A DNA stretch of 64,000 bases from an uncultured Bacilli bacterium (GTDB lineage Bacteria; Bacillota_I; Bacilli_A; RF39; UBA660). The notes beneath the pieces were generated by a model that worked only from the letters and a program-made list of their open reading frames with translations, ran no database searches and was not told the DNA's origin. The stretch lies in the NCBI GenBank assembly GCA_934149515.1, contig CAKPFD010000006.1:1-64000 (forward strand), read 5' to 3'. Each line of letters begins with the position of its first letter. Within the stretch, counting starts at the first letter, position 1. Below, one piece after another: positions 26,910 to 35,004 of this stretch. Both the position numbers and the translations under genes were made by a program.

Positions 26910-27263
26910 TTATTTTATCGTTTCTTTTAATAACTTGAAAAATGCTTCTTGATCTTCTAATAACAATGTATATAGTTTTTCATCTTGTCTTATCTTTTTT
27001 AATAATGCAACTTCTTCATTACAAACATACATCTTTCTATTTTTATTTTTCTTCACAGCAACTAACTTATCTTGTCCTAATAATTCATCCAAACCAACTT
27101 GAAATACTTCACAAAGATCTAATAAAGTATCGAGTGTCGGTGTTCTATTACCATTTTCATAACAACAAATACTTACCTTTGTCACATGAATTCTATCTCC
27201 TAATTCTTGTTGCGTCAAATCATGTTGTAATCGTATTTTTTTTAATCTTTTTCCAAATAACAT
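26910..27263 (-). CDS. XRE-family transcriptional regulator
   Basis: 117 residues: a helix-turn-helix of Cro/C1 type at the N-terminus (LTQQELGDRIHVTKVSICCYENG), then DLLDLCEVFQVGLDELLG-type helix and a C-terminal helical tail that may dimerise. The ATG at 27261-27263 has GAGGTGATA upstream; the longer frame to 27323 has no ribosome site. It is cotranscribed with the nucleoside phosphorylase gene. A small palindrome sits just upstream and may be its own operator. Confidence 0.85.
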   Translation of the reverse strand: MLFGKRLKKIRLQHDLTQQELGDRIHVTKVSICCYENGNRTPTLDTLLDLCEVFQVGLDELLGQDKLVAVKKNKNRKMYVCNEEVALLKKIRQDEKLYTLLLEDQEAFFKLLKETIK

Positions 27264-27276
27264 ATCTATCACCTCT

Positions 27277-27287
27277 ACTATAATAGT
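27277..27287. promoter_or_regulatory. Small palindrome upstream of the XRE regulator
   Basis: ACTAT-A-ATAGT is an 11-base dyad between a possible -10 (TATACT on the minus strand) and the ribosome site. The location fits an autoregulatory operator, but the short length keeps confidence low. Confidence 0.3.
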
Positions 27288-27334
27288 ATAAAGGTTGAAA
27301 TACGTTTTGTCTATAATTAACAAGAAAGTAACTA

Positions 27335-27712
27335 TTAAGAAGTTATTTCTTCATTATCTTTTTCTTCTACTACTTCTTTTTCTAGTTCTTTTTTCGTATT
27401 AGAAGATAAAAACGTCAATCGTTCTGCTACCACTTCTAACACATAACGATTTCCATCTGGGGTTTCACAAAGCCTAGACTGCAATCTTCCTCTAACGCCA
27501 ATAACATCCCCTTTATGACAATAACTAGACGCTATTTTTGCTTTTTCTTCCCACAAAATACATGGAATAAAATCTGTTTCATAAACACCTTCCATATTTT
27601 TAAAAGATCTTGGAATTGCTAAACAAATCCTTCCCATCTGTCGCCCATTAGCTGTTTGATATACTTCAATATCACGAGCAAGTCTTCCTACTAAAATTAA
27701 ATTATTTAACAT
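27335..27712 (-). CDS. ssb: Single-stranded DNA-binding protein
   Basis: 125 residues with an SSB OB fold: LNNLILVGRLARDIEV, GRICLAIPRSF, TDFIPCILWEEKAKIASSYCHKGD and GRLQSR. SSB coats single strands in replication, repair and recombination. The acidic tail is short (NEEITS) and lacks the usual DDDLPF tip that docks partner proteins, so this may be a secondary or specialised SSB. A strong AAAGGAGG site precedes the ATG. A long hairpin separates it from the suf operon. Confidence 0.9.
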   Translation of the reverse strand: MLNNLILVGRLARDIEVYQTANGRQMGRICLAIPRSFKNMEGVYETDFIPCILWEEKAKIASSYCHKGDVIGVRGRLQSRLCETPDGNRYVLEVVAERLTFLSSNTKKELEKEVVEEKDNEEITS

Positions 27713-27751
27713 TACATTTCCTCCTTTGTTTGCCTAAGAATGTAACATAAC

Positions 27752-27804
27752 AAAAAAAAGAAAGCAAAAGACCGATTTACAAAAATCAGTCAATTTTTGC
27801 TTTC
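27752..27804 (-). terminator. Terminator of the suf operon
   Basis: A long hairpin: GAAAGCAAAA (27760-27769) pairs with TTTTGCTTTC (27795-27804), with an inner GAC-GATT / AATC-GTC pairing. On the minus strand it ends in CTTTTTTTTG. Confidence 0.75.
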
Positions 27805-27861
27805 AAAATAATAAATTAAAGCTAAGAAAAACTCTCAAAGTGAAAGAAAAAACAATAGAAT

Positions 27862-29172
27862 TTACAAATTTCTTTTTAACAATTGATTTAATTCAACGGC
27901 ATATTCCATTGGTAATTCTTCCTTAAAAGCATCAATAAAACCTAAAATAATAAGTTCTTCTGCTTTTTCTTTAGAAATTCCCTTACTCATTAAATAAAAT
28001 AAATTTTCATCACTAATCTTAGAAACTGTTGCTTCATGTTCAATAACACCATTATCCACTTCACAAATATTAGTAGGAATCGTATCACTTTTACTTTTTT
28101 CATCTAAGATAAGGCTATCACATTTCACCATGCTAGAAGCAAAACTAGCACTAGGAGCAATTCGTACTTTTCCACGATAAGTAGCATTACCACCACTTCT
28201 TGCAATACTTTTAGAAATAATTTTACTCGTTGTATGAGGACCCAAATGAATCATTCTAGCACCTGTATCTTGTTGTTGATCATGTGTTGCAACACTAATC
28301 GTAATACAAGTTCCAGAAGATCTAGCACCTTTTAATATACAGCTAGGATACTTCATCGTTACACAACTACCAATATTACCATCTATCCATTCCATGGTAC
28401 CATCTTCTTCAACAAGTGCACGTTTGGTAACAAGGTTATACACATTCGTCGCCCAGTTTTGAATCGTTGTATAGCGACATTTACTTCCCTTTCCAACATA
28501 AATTTCTACAACCGCAGCATGCAAAGAAGCATCACTATAACTAGGAGCAGTACAACCTTCTATATAATGTAATTCACTATCATCATCTACAATGATTAAC
28601 GTTCTTTCAAACTGCCCCATACTTTTACTATTAATACGGAAATAACTCTGTAAAGGTCTATCTAATTTTGTATGAGGTGGAATATAAATAAAACTACCAC
28701 CACTAAATACACTACTATTTAATGCTGCATAACGATTTTCCTGAAAAGAGACAATTTTACCAAAATATTTCCTAGCAATAGAAGGATATTTCTTCAAAGC
28801 TATTTCAATCGATGTAAAAATAACATGTTTCTTCTCTAATTCTTCCAACATGTTATGATAAATAACTTCACTCTCATACTGAATTCCCATTCCACCAAGA
28901 TGTTGTTCTGCTTCTTTGACACCAAGAGATTCTAGTTCATTTCGAACTGGTTTTAACATCTGATTCCAATCATCTACCATCTTTTCATCTTGAGATTTAT
29001 AATAAGTAATCGTATTTAAATCAAGAGAAAAACTAGGTCCAAATGGTAGTTGCTCCCTCATACTAGTAAAAGCCTCAAAAGCTTTCGTTCGATAATCTAA
29101 AACCCAATCATCTTCTTTTTTATATTGAGAAATCTTTACAATATTTTCTTTTGATAATCCTTTTATATCCAT
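27862..29172 (-). CDS. sufB: Fe-S cluster assembly scaffold SufB
   Basis: 436 residues of SufB type, part of the SufBCD complex on which Fe-S clusters are assembled in the cytoplasm. Recognisable blocks are FSGGSFIYIPPHTKLDRPLQSYFRI in part, EGCTAPSY, the right-handed beta-helix core, KSDTIPTNIC, HEATVSKISDE and YLMSKGISKEKAEELIILGF at the C-terminus. It is the last gene of the operon sufC-D-S-U-B, the Bacillus order. Its ATG overlaps the sufU stop by one base (TAATG). Confidence 0.95.
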   Translation of the reverse strand: MDIKGLSKENIVKISQYKKEDDWVLDYRTKAFEAFTSMREQLPFGPSFSLDLNTITYYKSQDEKMVDDWNQMLKPVRNELESLGVKEAEQHLGGMGIQYESEVIYHNMLEELEKKHVIFTSIEIALKKYPSIARKYFGKIVSFQENRYAALNSSVFSGGSFIYIPPHTKLDRPLQSYFRINSKSMGQFERTLIIVDDDSELHYIEGCTAPSYSDASLHAAVVEIYVGKGSKCRYTTIQNWATNVYNLVTKRALVEEDGTMEWIDGNIGSCVTMKYPSCILKGARSSGTCITISVATHDQQQDTGARMIHLGPHTTSKIISKSIARSGGNATYRGKVRIAPSASFASSMVKCDSLILDEKSKSDTIPTNICEVDNGVIEHEATVSKISDENLFYLMSKGISKEKAEELIILGFIDAFKEELPMEYAVELNQLLKRNL

Positions 29173-29612
29173 TAAGACACCTCTTTTAAAGAAGTTAATT
29201 GACTAAAAATTTTATCAATTGTATCTTTTGGTAACAAAGCACATTTTTTACGATTGGGTTGTAGATAAATTTGATCATACGCAAGTAATTCTTCTAATAT
29301 ATTTTTATCATAAGGTTCTTCATTGATCATAGCTGTATAGTTTTCTAATATTTTTTTCACTTCATCGATTGTTTTACCAATTAATTTTCGCATAAAAATA
29401 GAGGTTGCAGAAGTAGAAATAGCACAAGCTTCTCCATCAAAATTAGCATCTATTATTTTTCCATTTTCTATTTTTAGTTGAATATCAATATTATCAATAC
29501 AAGATTCATTGTTGGTATTTGCCATGTAATAGGTATCATCTTCTTTTAAACCTTTATGATATGGGTGTTGATAATTATCAATAATAATTTCTCTACTTAA
29601 TTCTTTGTCCAT
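29172..29612 (-). CDS. sufU: SufU zinc-dependent sulfurtransferase
   Basis: 146 residues, IscU-like fold. SufU takes sulfur from SufS persulfide in low-GC Gram-positives. The zinc ligands are visible: Cys and Asp in SCIDNIDI, Cys in FDGEACAIS and the third Cys in RKKCALLP. The extra stretch between the second and third Cys is typical of SufU rather than IscU. It lies between sufS (14-base gap) and sufB. Confidence 0.93.
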   Translation of the reverse strand: MDKELSREIIIDNYQHPYHKGLKEDDTYYMANTNNESCIDNIDIQLKIENGKIIDANFDGEACAISTSATSIFMRKLIGKTIDEVKKILENYTAMINEEPYDKNILEELLAYDQIYLQPNRKKCALLPKDTIDKIFSQLTSLKEVS

Positions 29613-29626
29613 TTCTTTCTCATCCC

Positions 29627-30826
29627 CTACAATACTATTTTATATAATTCATCACTTTTCTTTAGTACTTTAATCAATTCATCAATTTCTTCTTTTGTAT
29701 TATAAAAGTAAAAACTAATACGACAAGTATTTTTTATATTAATTTCATCTTTTAATACTTTTGCACAGTGATTACCAGCTCGAACACAAATATGATAATG
29801 ATCAAGATAAATTGCACTATCTTGACTGAAAACGCCTTGAATGTTAAACGCTAAGATACCGCTTTTGCTTGTTTTGTTATATAGGATAATATGATCAAGT
29901 GTTTCTAATTGTTCTAACAAATATGTCTTTAATTCTTTTTCATAAGCTGCTATTTTTTCCATTCCTATTTTTTCTAAATATAAAACAGCATGCTTCAAAC
30001 CAATAACTTCTGCAATCGGTGGTGTTCCGGCTTCTAATCTTGTCGGAATACTTTTATACTCTACTTCTCCTGTTTCTTCAAAGGATTGATTCATTCCCCC
30101 ACCAAAACTAAGTGGTCGCATCGCTTCTAAATATTTTTCTTTCGCATATAGCACTCCAACACCAGTTGGTCCTAGCATTTTATGAGATGAAAAAGCAAGA
30201 AAATCGATATTGTCTTTTTGAACATCAGTTACATCATGAGCAACACTTTGTGCACCATCTACTACAAATAATATATTATTTTCTTGACACAACTTACCAA
30301 TCTCATGAATCGGACGAATATCACCGACGACATTTGTAATCGCAGCAATGGAAATAACTTTTGTATTATCATGAATACAAGCAGAAACTGTATCAATAGA
30401 TAATTCATGATTTTCATCAAGTGGTATAAAATGTACTTGAATATTTTTTCTTTTAGCAAGTTCCAACCAAGGAATAACATTAGAAGCATGTTCAGCTTTT
30501 GTTAATAACACTTCATCCCCATCATTTAAATAATCTTCCATAAAACCAAAAACAATTTTATTTAATCCATCCGTTGCTCCTGCTGTAAAAACAATTTCTT
30601 TGGCACTTTTGGCATGAATAAATCTTGCAACCACATCTCTTGTTTGTTCATATTCATCACTTGCTTTTAAAGAAATTTGATAATCTCCTCGATGAATATT
30701 TGCACCATATTGATAATAATATTCATTCATCGCTTCAACGACTTGTTTTGGTTTTAAAGATGTTGCACCATTATCAAAATAAATAACTCCTGTATCTAAA
30801 ATAGGAAAATCATCTCTATTCACCAT
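29627..30826 (-). CDS. sufS: Cysteine desulfurase SufS
   Basis: 399 residues, class-V PLP aminotransferase fold. It draws sulfur from cysteine as a persulfide and passes it to SufU. Landmarks are YFDNGATSLKP, NIHRG, FTAGATDGLN, the PLP-binding Lys in FSSHKMLGPTG near residue 225, and the active Cys in RAGNHCAKVL near residue 355. The ribosome site is AGGAGGTGA. Operon member between sufD and sufU. Confidence 0.95.
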   Translation of the reverse strand: MVNRDDFPILDTGVIYFDNGATSLKPKQVVEAMNEYYYQYGANIHRGDYQISLKASDEYEQTRDVVARFIHAKSAKEIVFTAGATDGLNKIVFGFMEDYLNDGDEVLLTKAEHASNVIPWLELAKRKNIQVHFIPLDENHELSIDTVSACIHDNTKVISIAAITNVVGDIRPIHEIGKLCQENNILFVVDGAQSVAHDVTDVQKDNIDFLAFSSHKMLGPTGVGVLYAKEKYLEAMRPLSFGGGMNQSFEETGEVEYKSIPTRLEAGTPPIAEVIGLKHAVLYLEKIGMEKIAAYEKELKTYLLEQLETLDHIILYNKTSKSGILAFNIQGVFSQDSAIYLDHYHICVRAGNHCAKVLKDEINIKNTCRISFYFYNTKEEIDELIKVLKKSDELYKIVL

Positions 30827-30836
30827 TATTCACCTC

Positions 30837-31502
30837 CTAATTAAAAATCTTAAACATCAATGCCTGTATTTTCTCTTGATAAGCCTTATGATTACTCTTT
30901 TGATAGAAAAAGTATGTTAATAACAATCGCTCTATCACATCAATGGATAAACCTTTTGTTTGTAAATAAAAGATAAGTTCATCTTTAAAAGGTCCAATAT
31001 ATGCTGCATGATTTGCAATAACATCATATTCTTCTATAAATAAATTAGGTTCTATTTTACCTTTTGCTTGACCAAGTGTCACAATTTGACTAACTTGATT
31101 ACAAGTACAAGAAGAAATTCCTTTCGGTACAACACCATTCACTTGAAATTCTAAATTACCATTTTGATAACTAATCCCATGACAACTAACCATACTTTGA
31201 CTATGTTTTCCATCATGATAAACATTAATCTTGCAAGTAGTATTAGTATCTGTCATCGTATTAAAATAGGCTTCTAGGTTTGCTTTTTCACTCAAATGAA
31301 CACAACAATTAAATTCCTGATTAAAACTAATCACATGTAAAATCAAAGATGCAGAACATTCTATATCAAGACAAATGTTTTTCTCAATAGAAAGATAAAT
31401 TTCACTAGCACTTGCAATAGATAAAAATGTATCTTCCTTTAAAGATAGAAATGTATCTTTTGTATCTTGTTGTAATGGATTATCTATTACTAGTTTATTC
31501 AT
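30837..31502 (-). CDS. sufD: SufD, unusually short
   Basis: 221 residues against about 400-440 in typical SufD. The order in the operon and the C-terminal block EPNLFIEEYDVIANHAAYIG ... FYLQTKGLSIDVIERLLLTYF match the end of the SufD beta-helix and helical tail. What is missing is the N-terminal helical domain and part of the helix core. SufD pairs with SufB and SufC; whether this trimmed version still does so is unknown, but the frame is intact and overlaps sufC by four bases (ATGA). Confidence 0.8.
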   Translation of the reverse strand: MNKLVIDNPLQQDTKDTFLSLKEDTFLSIASASEIYLSIEKNICLDIECSASLILHVISFNQEFNCCVHLSEKANLEAYFNTMTDTNTTCKINVYHDGKHSQSMVSCHGISYQNGNLEFQVNGVVPKGISSCTCNQVSQIVTLGQAKGKIEPNLFIEEYDVIANHAAYIGPFKDELIFYLQTKGLSIDVIERLLLTYFFYQKSNHKAYQEKIQALMFKIFN

Positions 31503-32260
31503 GCTTGCCCCTTCTCACTTACTTCATTTACCCCATGATAGCCTTCTTTTTCAATCTCTTTTGCTAAAGTCATATCACCAGTTTTAACAATTGTACCATT
31601 CATCATTTGATGAACATAATCAGGATGAATCAAATCTAAAATACGACTATAATGAGTAATAATCAACACACTAGTATCAGGATAAGTTTGTAAATAATCA
31701 TTCAAATTTTGACAAACAACTTTCAAACTATCTACATCAAGACCACTATCTAACTCATCTAAAAGAATAAATGATGGTTTTAACATTTTTAATTGCAACA
31801 CTTCATTTTTCTTTTTCTCACCACCAGAAAAACCTTGATTAACAAAACGATGCATCATATCAGCAGGCATTTTCAAATTGGTCATTTCTTGCTTCATTTC
31901 TTGAATAAATTGATATAAATTAACTGGTTCTTCTTTTCTTGCATTTAATGCCATCTTAATGCATTCACTATTTCTAACTCCATCTATAACAACAGGATCT
32001 TGCATTAATAAAAAAATACCCAATCTTGCTATTTCATCTGTTGATAATTTTTCTAAATCAGTCCCTTGATAAGTCATACTACCAGATAACACTTCATAAT
32101 CTTTATGATGTAATAATACTTTTGATAAGGTACTTTTCCCAACACCATTTGGACCCATAATGGCATGAATCTCTCCAGGTTTGATCGTCAAAGAAAAATG
32201 ATTCAATACCACTTTTTTAGAAGCTTTAATACTAGCTGTTATATCTTTTATTTCTAACAT
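31499..32260 (-). CDS. sufC: Fe-S assembly ATPase SufC
   Basis: 253 residues, ABC-type ATPase of the SufBCD complex. Walker A GPNGVGKST near residue 40, Q-loop LMQDPVVIDG, signature FSGGEKKKNE, Walker B FILLDELDSGLD and switch His in ITHYSR. The GEKKKNE signature is typical for SufC. The ATG at 32258-32260 follows AAAGGTGAT; a GTG nine bases earlier lies in that site. First gene of the suf operon. Confidence 0.95.
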   Translation of the reverse strand: MLEIKDITASIKASKKVVLNHFSLTIKPGEIHAIMGPNGVGKSTLSKVLLHHKDYEVLSGSMTYQGTDLEKLSTDEIARLGIFLLMQDPVVIDGVRNSECIKMALNARKEEPVNLYQFIQEMKQEMTNLKMPADMMHRFVNQGFSGGEKKKNEVLQLKMLKPSFILLDELDSGLDVDSLKVVCQNLNDYLQTYPDTSVLIITHYSRILDLIHPDYVHQMMNGTIVKTGDMTLAKEIEKEGYHGVNEVSEKGQA

Positions 32261-32348
32261 ATTTATCACCTTTTTCTAACTATACATGATTCTTTGTAAT
32301 TTTTTTGTCAAATAATCAACGAAAAATCACTCATAGTATAACACACAA

Positions 32349-32378
32349 TTGCTTTATCGACAATGATTAGATTATAAT
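32349..32378 (+). promoter_or_regulatory. Promoter of the 32396 gene
   Basis: TTGCTT (32349-32354) and TATAAT (32373-32378) are separated by 18 bases, just upstream of the start at 32396. It lies in the divergent region next to sufC. Confidence 0.55.
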
Positions 32379-32395
32379 AAGGTTGGTGAAGCAAT

Positions 32396-32962
32396 ATGAT
32401 AAATCATAAAAAATTAATGTTAGAACAAGCCTTACTTATCATGGTAAGTGTTTTATCTTTTTATATCATCATAACAAACAAATTAGGAAATATATTTTTC
32501 TATCCTTCTGTTAAAGGAAAAATGAATACTTACTATCAACAAAACTATCAAGAATTAACAAAAGGAAATATTATTTATCACGCCAAAGACAGAATGTACA
32601 CTATGAATGTATCTGATCCTAAAAATGAAAATCACGCCTTTCAAATTATCTATCATAAAAAAAAGATAACAGATACCTATCAACAAGACTATATAGAAGG
32701 AAATTCTTTTTTAAAATCACTAGAAAAGAAAATAAAGAAAGAATGGGATAACGTCTTCCAAGATACAGAATTAACTTCTTGTAAAATAACTTTTCAAAAA
32801 TTAAATACCTACCAAAAACAAGAACAAAATTTATTATTAACCACCAAAAATCCCAAAGAAACAAAACTCTATCAAGTAACTTGTCCAAATCAAAATCAAA
32901 GCATGGTAAGAAAATTAGCAGAAGAAAATCATTTCTATTATCAAAATGTATCAAATCAATGA
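32396..32962 (+). CDS. Hypothetical protein with N-terminal membrane helix
   Basis: 188 residues: a basic start, one hydrophobic helix (about 9-30) and a Lys/Gln/Tyr-rich extracellular domain with two cysteines (SCKIT and VTCPN) that could pair. No recognisable motif. It is followed 26 bases later by the HIT protein gene on the same strand. Function unknown. Confidence 0.5.
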   Translation: MINHKKLMLEQALLIMVSVLSFYIIITNKLGNIFFYPSVKGKMNTYYQQNYQELTKGNIIYHAKDRMYTMNVSDPKNENHAFQIIYHKKKITDTYQQDYIEGNSFLKSLEKKIKKEWDNVFQDTELTSCKITFQKLNTYQKQEQNLLLTTKNPKETKLYQVTCPNQNQSMVRKLAEENHFYYQNVSNQ

Positions 32963-32988
32963 TATAATGAAAACTAGGAGGAAAGAAT

Positions 32989-33381
32989 ATGGAAGAATGC
33001 TTATTTTGTAAAATTATTAACAAGCAAATACCAGCAAAAACAGTTTATGAAGATGAAAAAGTATTAGTATTTTTAGATATCAATCCTGTCTCAGATGGTC
33101 ATTTGTTAATCATCCCTAAAAAGCATGTAAAAAATGTATTAGAATTACCAAAAGATCTTGCTGCTGATATGGTAGAAATTATTCAAACAAAGATTTATCC
33201 ATTATTAAAAGATAAATTACAAATAGATGGAATGACAGTAATTCAAAATAATGAATATGGCCAAGAAGTTCCACATTACCACATTCATATCATTCCACGT
33301 TATCAAGAAGATGGTATCAAAACAGTAAGAAAACAACAGCTACTATCAATTGATGAAATTGAAAAAAAACTAACATCGTAA
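32989..33381 (+). CDS. HIT family nucleotide hydrolase
   Basis: 130 residues, Hint-type HIT protein. An N-terminal CLFCKIINKQIP block, DINPVSDGHLLIIPKKH, and the triad PHYHIHIIPRY (His-x-His-x-His) near residue 100. HIT proteins hydrolyse nucleoside phosphoramidates or dinucleotides. Only two of the N-terminal cysteines that bind zinc in some members are seen (C-x-x-C). A strong AGGAGG precedes the start. Confidence 0.92.
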   Translation: MEECLFCKIINKQIPAKTVYEDEKVLVFLDINPVSDGHLLIIPKKHVKNVLELPKDLAADMVEIIQTKIYPLLKDKLQIDGMTVIQNNEYGQEVPHYHIHIIPRYQEDGIKTVRKQQLLSIDEIEKKLTS

Positions 33382-33388
33382 AACAAAG

Positions 33389-33416
33389 AAAGCCTCTATT
33401 CGTTGAGACTTTTTAT
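33389..33416. terminator. Terminator between the HIT gene and the YdcF-like gene
   Basis: AAAGCCTC (33389-33396) pairs with GAGACTTT (33405-33412) with one mismatch, followed by a T-run. The genes converge here. Confidence 0.5.
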
Positions 33417-34024
33417 GTTTTTAGTAAATGATAGGTTATCATTCGTTCTAATTCACCTTTTAAAATAGCAACAGCTCTTTGATTTTGATACCAACTGTTC
33501 TTTGGTAATAAGGTTGCATAACTAACAACCGGAAAAACTTCATATGCAAGCTGATGTTTTTTCATATAAGAAGAACAAGTTAAAATTGCTCGTGGCATAT
33601 GATTGGCACTTGTTACTAACACAATAGAAGAATAAGAAGTCGTTTTTAAAATATGAAATGTTTCTTCAAAGTTTTGATAAGTGTTATGGGATTTTTGCTC
33701 TAACAAAATATCTTCTTCTCTAACTCCATGTGTAACCGCATAAATATAATATTTTTCAGCTTCCATCAACTGATCTTTTTCTAAATAATTATTACCACTA
33801 ATCAAAATAGGAACTCGTTTTTGCTGATATAATTCAATGGCTTTTTGTATTCTATTAATAGAACTACTACAAAGGACAACAATCACATCAAAAGAAGCTG
33901 GTACAATATTATCATAAGAAAAGAAAATAGCTTGCAATCGATCAATTGTTGATTGTTCTAATGGATACTGACATTTTTCTATTAATTGTAACACTTCATC
34001 TTTTTCTAACTTCAAATATATCAC
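33413..34024 (-). CDS. YdcF-like DUF218 family protein
   Basis: 203 residues. The DUF218 pattern is visible: VIVVLCSSSINRIQKAIELY, ILISGNN, EAEKYYIYAVTHGVREEDILLE and SHNTYQNFEETF, then VLVTSANHMPRA. The family includes envelope proteins such as SanA and ElyC and cytoplasmic YdcF. There is no signal peptide or membrane helix here, unlike SanA. The substrate is unknown. Confidence 0.75.
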   Translation of the reverse strand: MIYLKLEKDEVLQLIEKCQYPLEQSTIDRLQAIFFSYDNIVPASFDVIVVLCSSSINRIQKAIELYQQKRVPILISGNNYLEKDQLMEAEKYYIYAVTHGVREEDILLEQKSHNTYQNFEETFHILKTTSYSSIVLVTSANHMPRAILTCSSYMKKHQLAYEVFPVVSYATLLPKNSWYQNQRAVAILKGELERMITYHLLKT

Positions 34025-34038
34025 CTATGATTATCATA

Positions 34039-34539
34039 TCACTTTAAGAAAAAAGAATAAATAAAATCGCACAGAAAAATAACGATGAGTACCAAACTAA
34101 CAAATTTTGGAACTTTTTTTAACAACTGATCCGTCCTTGGTTTTACAAGATATAAATAAATCATGCAAAACACACCCCACAATAGACTAACTTCTAAACA
34201 AATATATTTTCCAATATGAAATTTCATCTTAGAATAATCCCAATAACTCTTATGGAAAAAGGCTTCTATAATCATCCCACCAAGTTGTTCTAAAAGTGTT
34301 AAAACAACGACACAAGAAAGAAATAAACAAATAATTTTCACCCATCTTGGTTGTTTCAAACGATTAAAAATAAGTCTTGTCAACAACATAACAATAACAA
34401 CACCAAAACCATAGATTGGCATCCACCAAAAGAAAAAAGGATTATGAGATAATCTTTGATGAAAAATAAGCTGTAAAATATTTTCATAACAATAACCTAA
34501 AATAGAAAACAAAAAGAAATTATTAATATATTCATACAT
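34039..34539 (-). CDS. CmpB-type putative permease (PF06541 family)
   Basis: About 166 residues with four or five membrane helices. FLFSILGYCYENI near the start, NPFFFWWMPIYGFG and a later FFHKSYWDYSKMKF block are typical of the family annotated as putative ABC transporter permease, whose transport role is unproven. The ATG at 34537-34539 has GGTGAA upstream. It is separated by 14 bases from the YdcF-like gene. Confidence 0.7.
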   Translation of the reverse strand: MYEYINNFFLFSILGYCYENILQLIFHQRLSHNPFFFWWMPIYGFGVVIVMLLTRLIFNRLKQPRWVKIICLFLSCVVVLTLLEQLGGMIIEAFFHKSYWDYSKMKFHIGKYICLEVSLLWGVFCMIYLYLVKPRTDQLLKKVPKFVSLVLIVIFLCDFIYSFFLK

Positions 34540-34586
34540 GCAGTTCACCATTTTTAATATGTACTAAACAAATGTTTCTATACAAA

Positions 34587-34608
34587 AAAAGAACCAAACG
34601 GTTCTTTT
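34587..34608 (-). terminator. Terminator of the micro-protein genes
   Basis: AAAAGAACC (34587-34595) and GGTTCTTTT (34600-34608) form a perfect hairpin with a four-base loop, with a T-run following on the minus strand. It overlaps the stop of the 42-residue gene. Confidence 0.7.
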
Positions 34609-34735
34609 ACCAAGTAAGTGCTGATCCTAAAATAATAGCTAATAATATATATAATACAATAATGATGATATAGCTATTTCTAGGACGACATGAGCAACTA
34701 GAAGTCGTCACTGTTGAATTATTAGAACAAGACAT
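34607..34735 (-). CDS. YjcZ-like small membrane protein, 42 residues
   Basis: A short frame on the minus strand with a perfect AAAAGGAGG ribosome site. It has a Cys/Ser/Thr-rich N-terminus (SCSCRPRN) and one C-terminal hydrophobic helix (SYIIIIVLYILLAIILGSA). This matches the layout of the YjcZ family of sporulation-related tiny proteins (polar start, then V-L-F/Y-I-L-L core). The second copy lies 22 bases upstream on the same strand. The family call is by pattern. Confidence 0.65.
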   Translation of the reverse strand: MSCSNNSTVTTSSCSCRPRNSYIIIIVLYILLAIILGSALTW

Positions 34736-34757
34736 AAAAACACCTCCTTTTATTTTT

Positions 34758-34838
34758 TTAGATATAGGCACCTATAATAATGACTAATAGAATAAATAAT
34801 ACTAATACAATAGCACTTGATGAATTACAATTACCCAT
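34758..34838 (-). CDS. YjcZ-like small membrane protein, 26 residues
   Basis: The frame starts with MGNCNSSS and continues into the hydrophobic core AIVLVLFILLVIIIGAYI. The LVLFILLVII core is the hallmark of YjcZ-like proteins. A strong AAGGAGG lies upstream of the ATG. It is cotranscribed with the 42-residue protein. Members are made in sporulating Bacilli; function unknown. Confidence 0.7.
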   Translation of the reverse strand: MGNCNSSSAIVLVLFILLVIIIGAYI

Positions 34839-34930
34839 AACTTAAATCCTCCTTTTTTCTAGTGTTCATCATATTTTATGGCAAAAGTAGAAATTGTGTG
34901 CCTGTTCTATGACAAAGTTCATAAATTTTA

Positions 34931-34969
34931 AAGCAATCAATTGCTTATTTTTTTAGATAATGGTATGAT
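34931..34969 (+). promoter_or_regulatory. Promoter of prsA with an overlapping inverted repeat
   Basis: TTGCTT (34941-34946) and TATGAT (34964-34969) are 17 bases apart. The -35 forms the right arm of the inverted repeat AAGCAAT-CA-ATTGCTT (34931-34946), which may be a regulator site. Confidence 0.55.
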
Positions 34970-35004
34970 AAATATGCATTTCATAATAGGAGGAGGTAAA
35001 AAAA

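Noticed and set aside
32270..32330. A suf operon promoter with TTGACA near 32310
   Set aside because: The -35 is good but the only TATA-like box is about 21 bases away, so the assignment is not firm enough to list.
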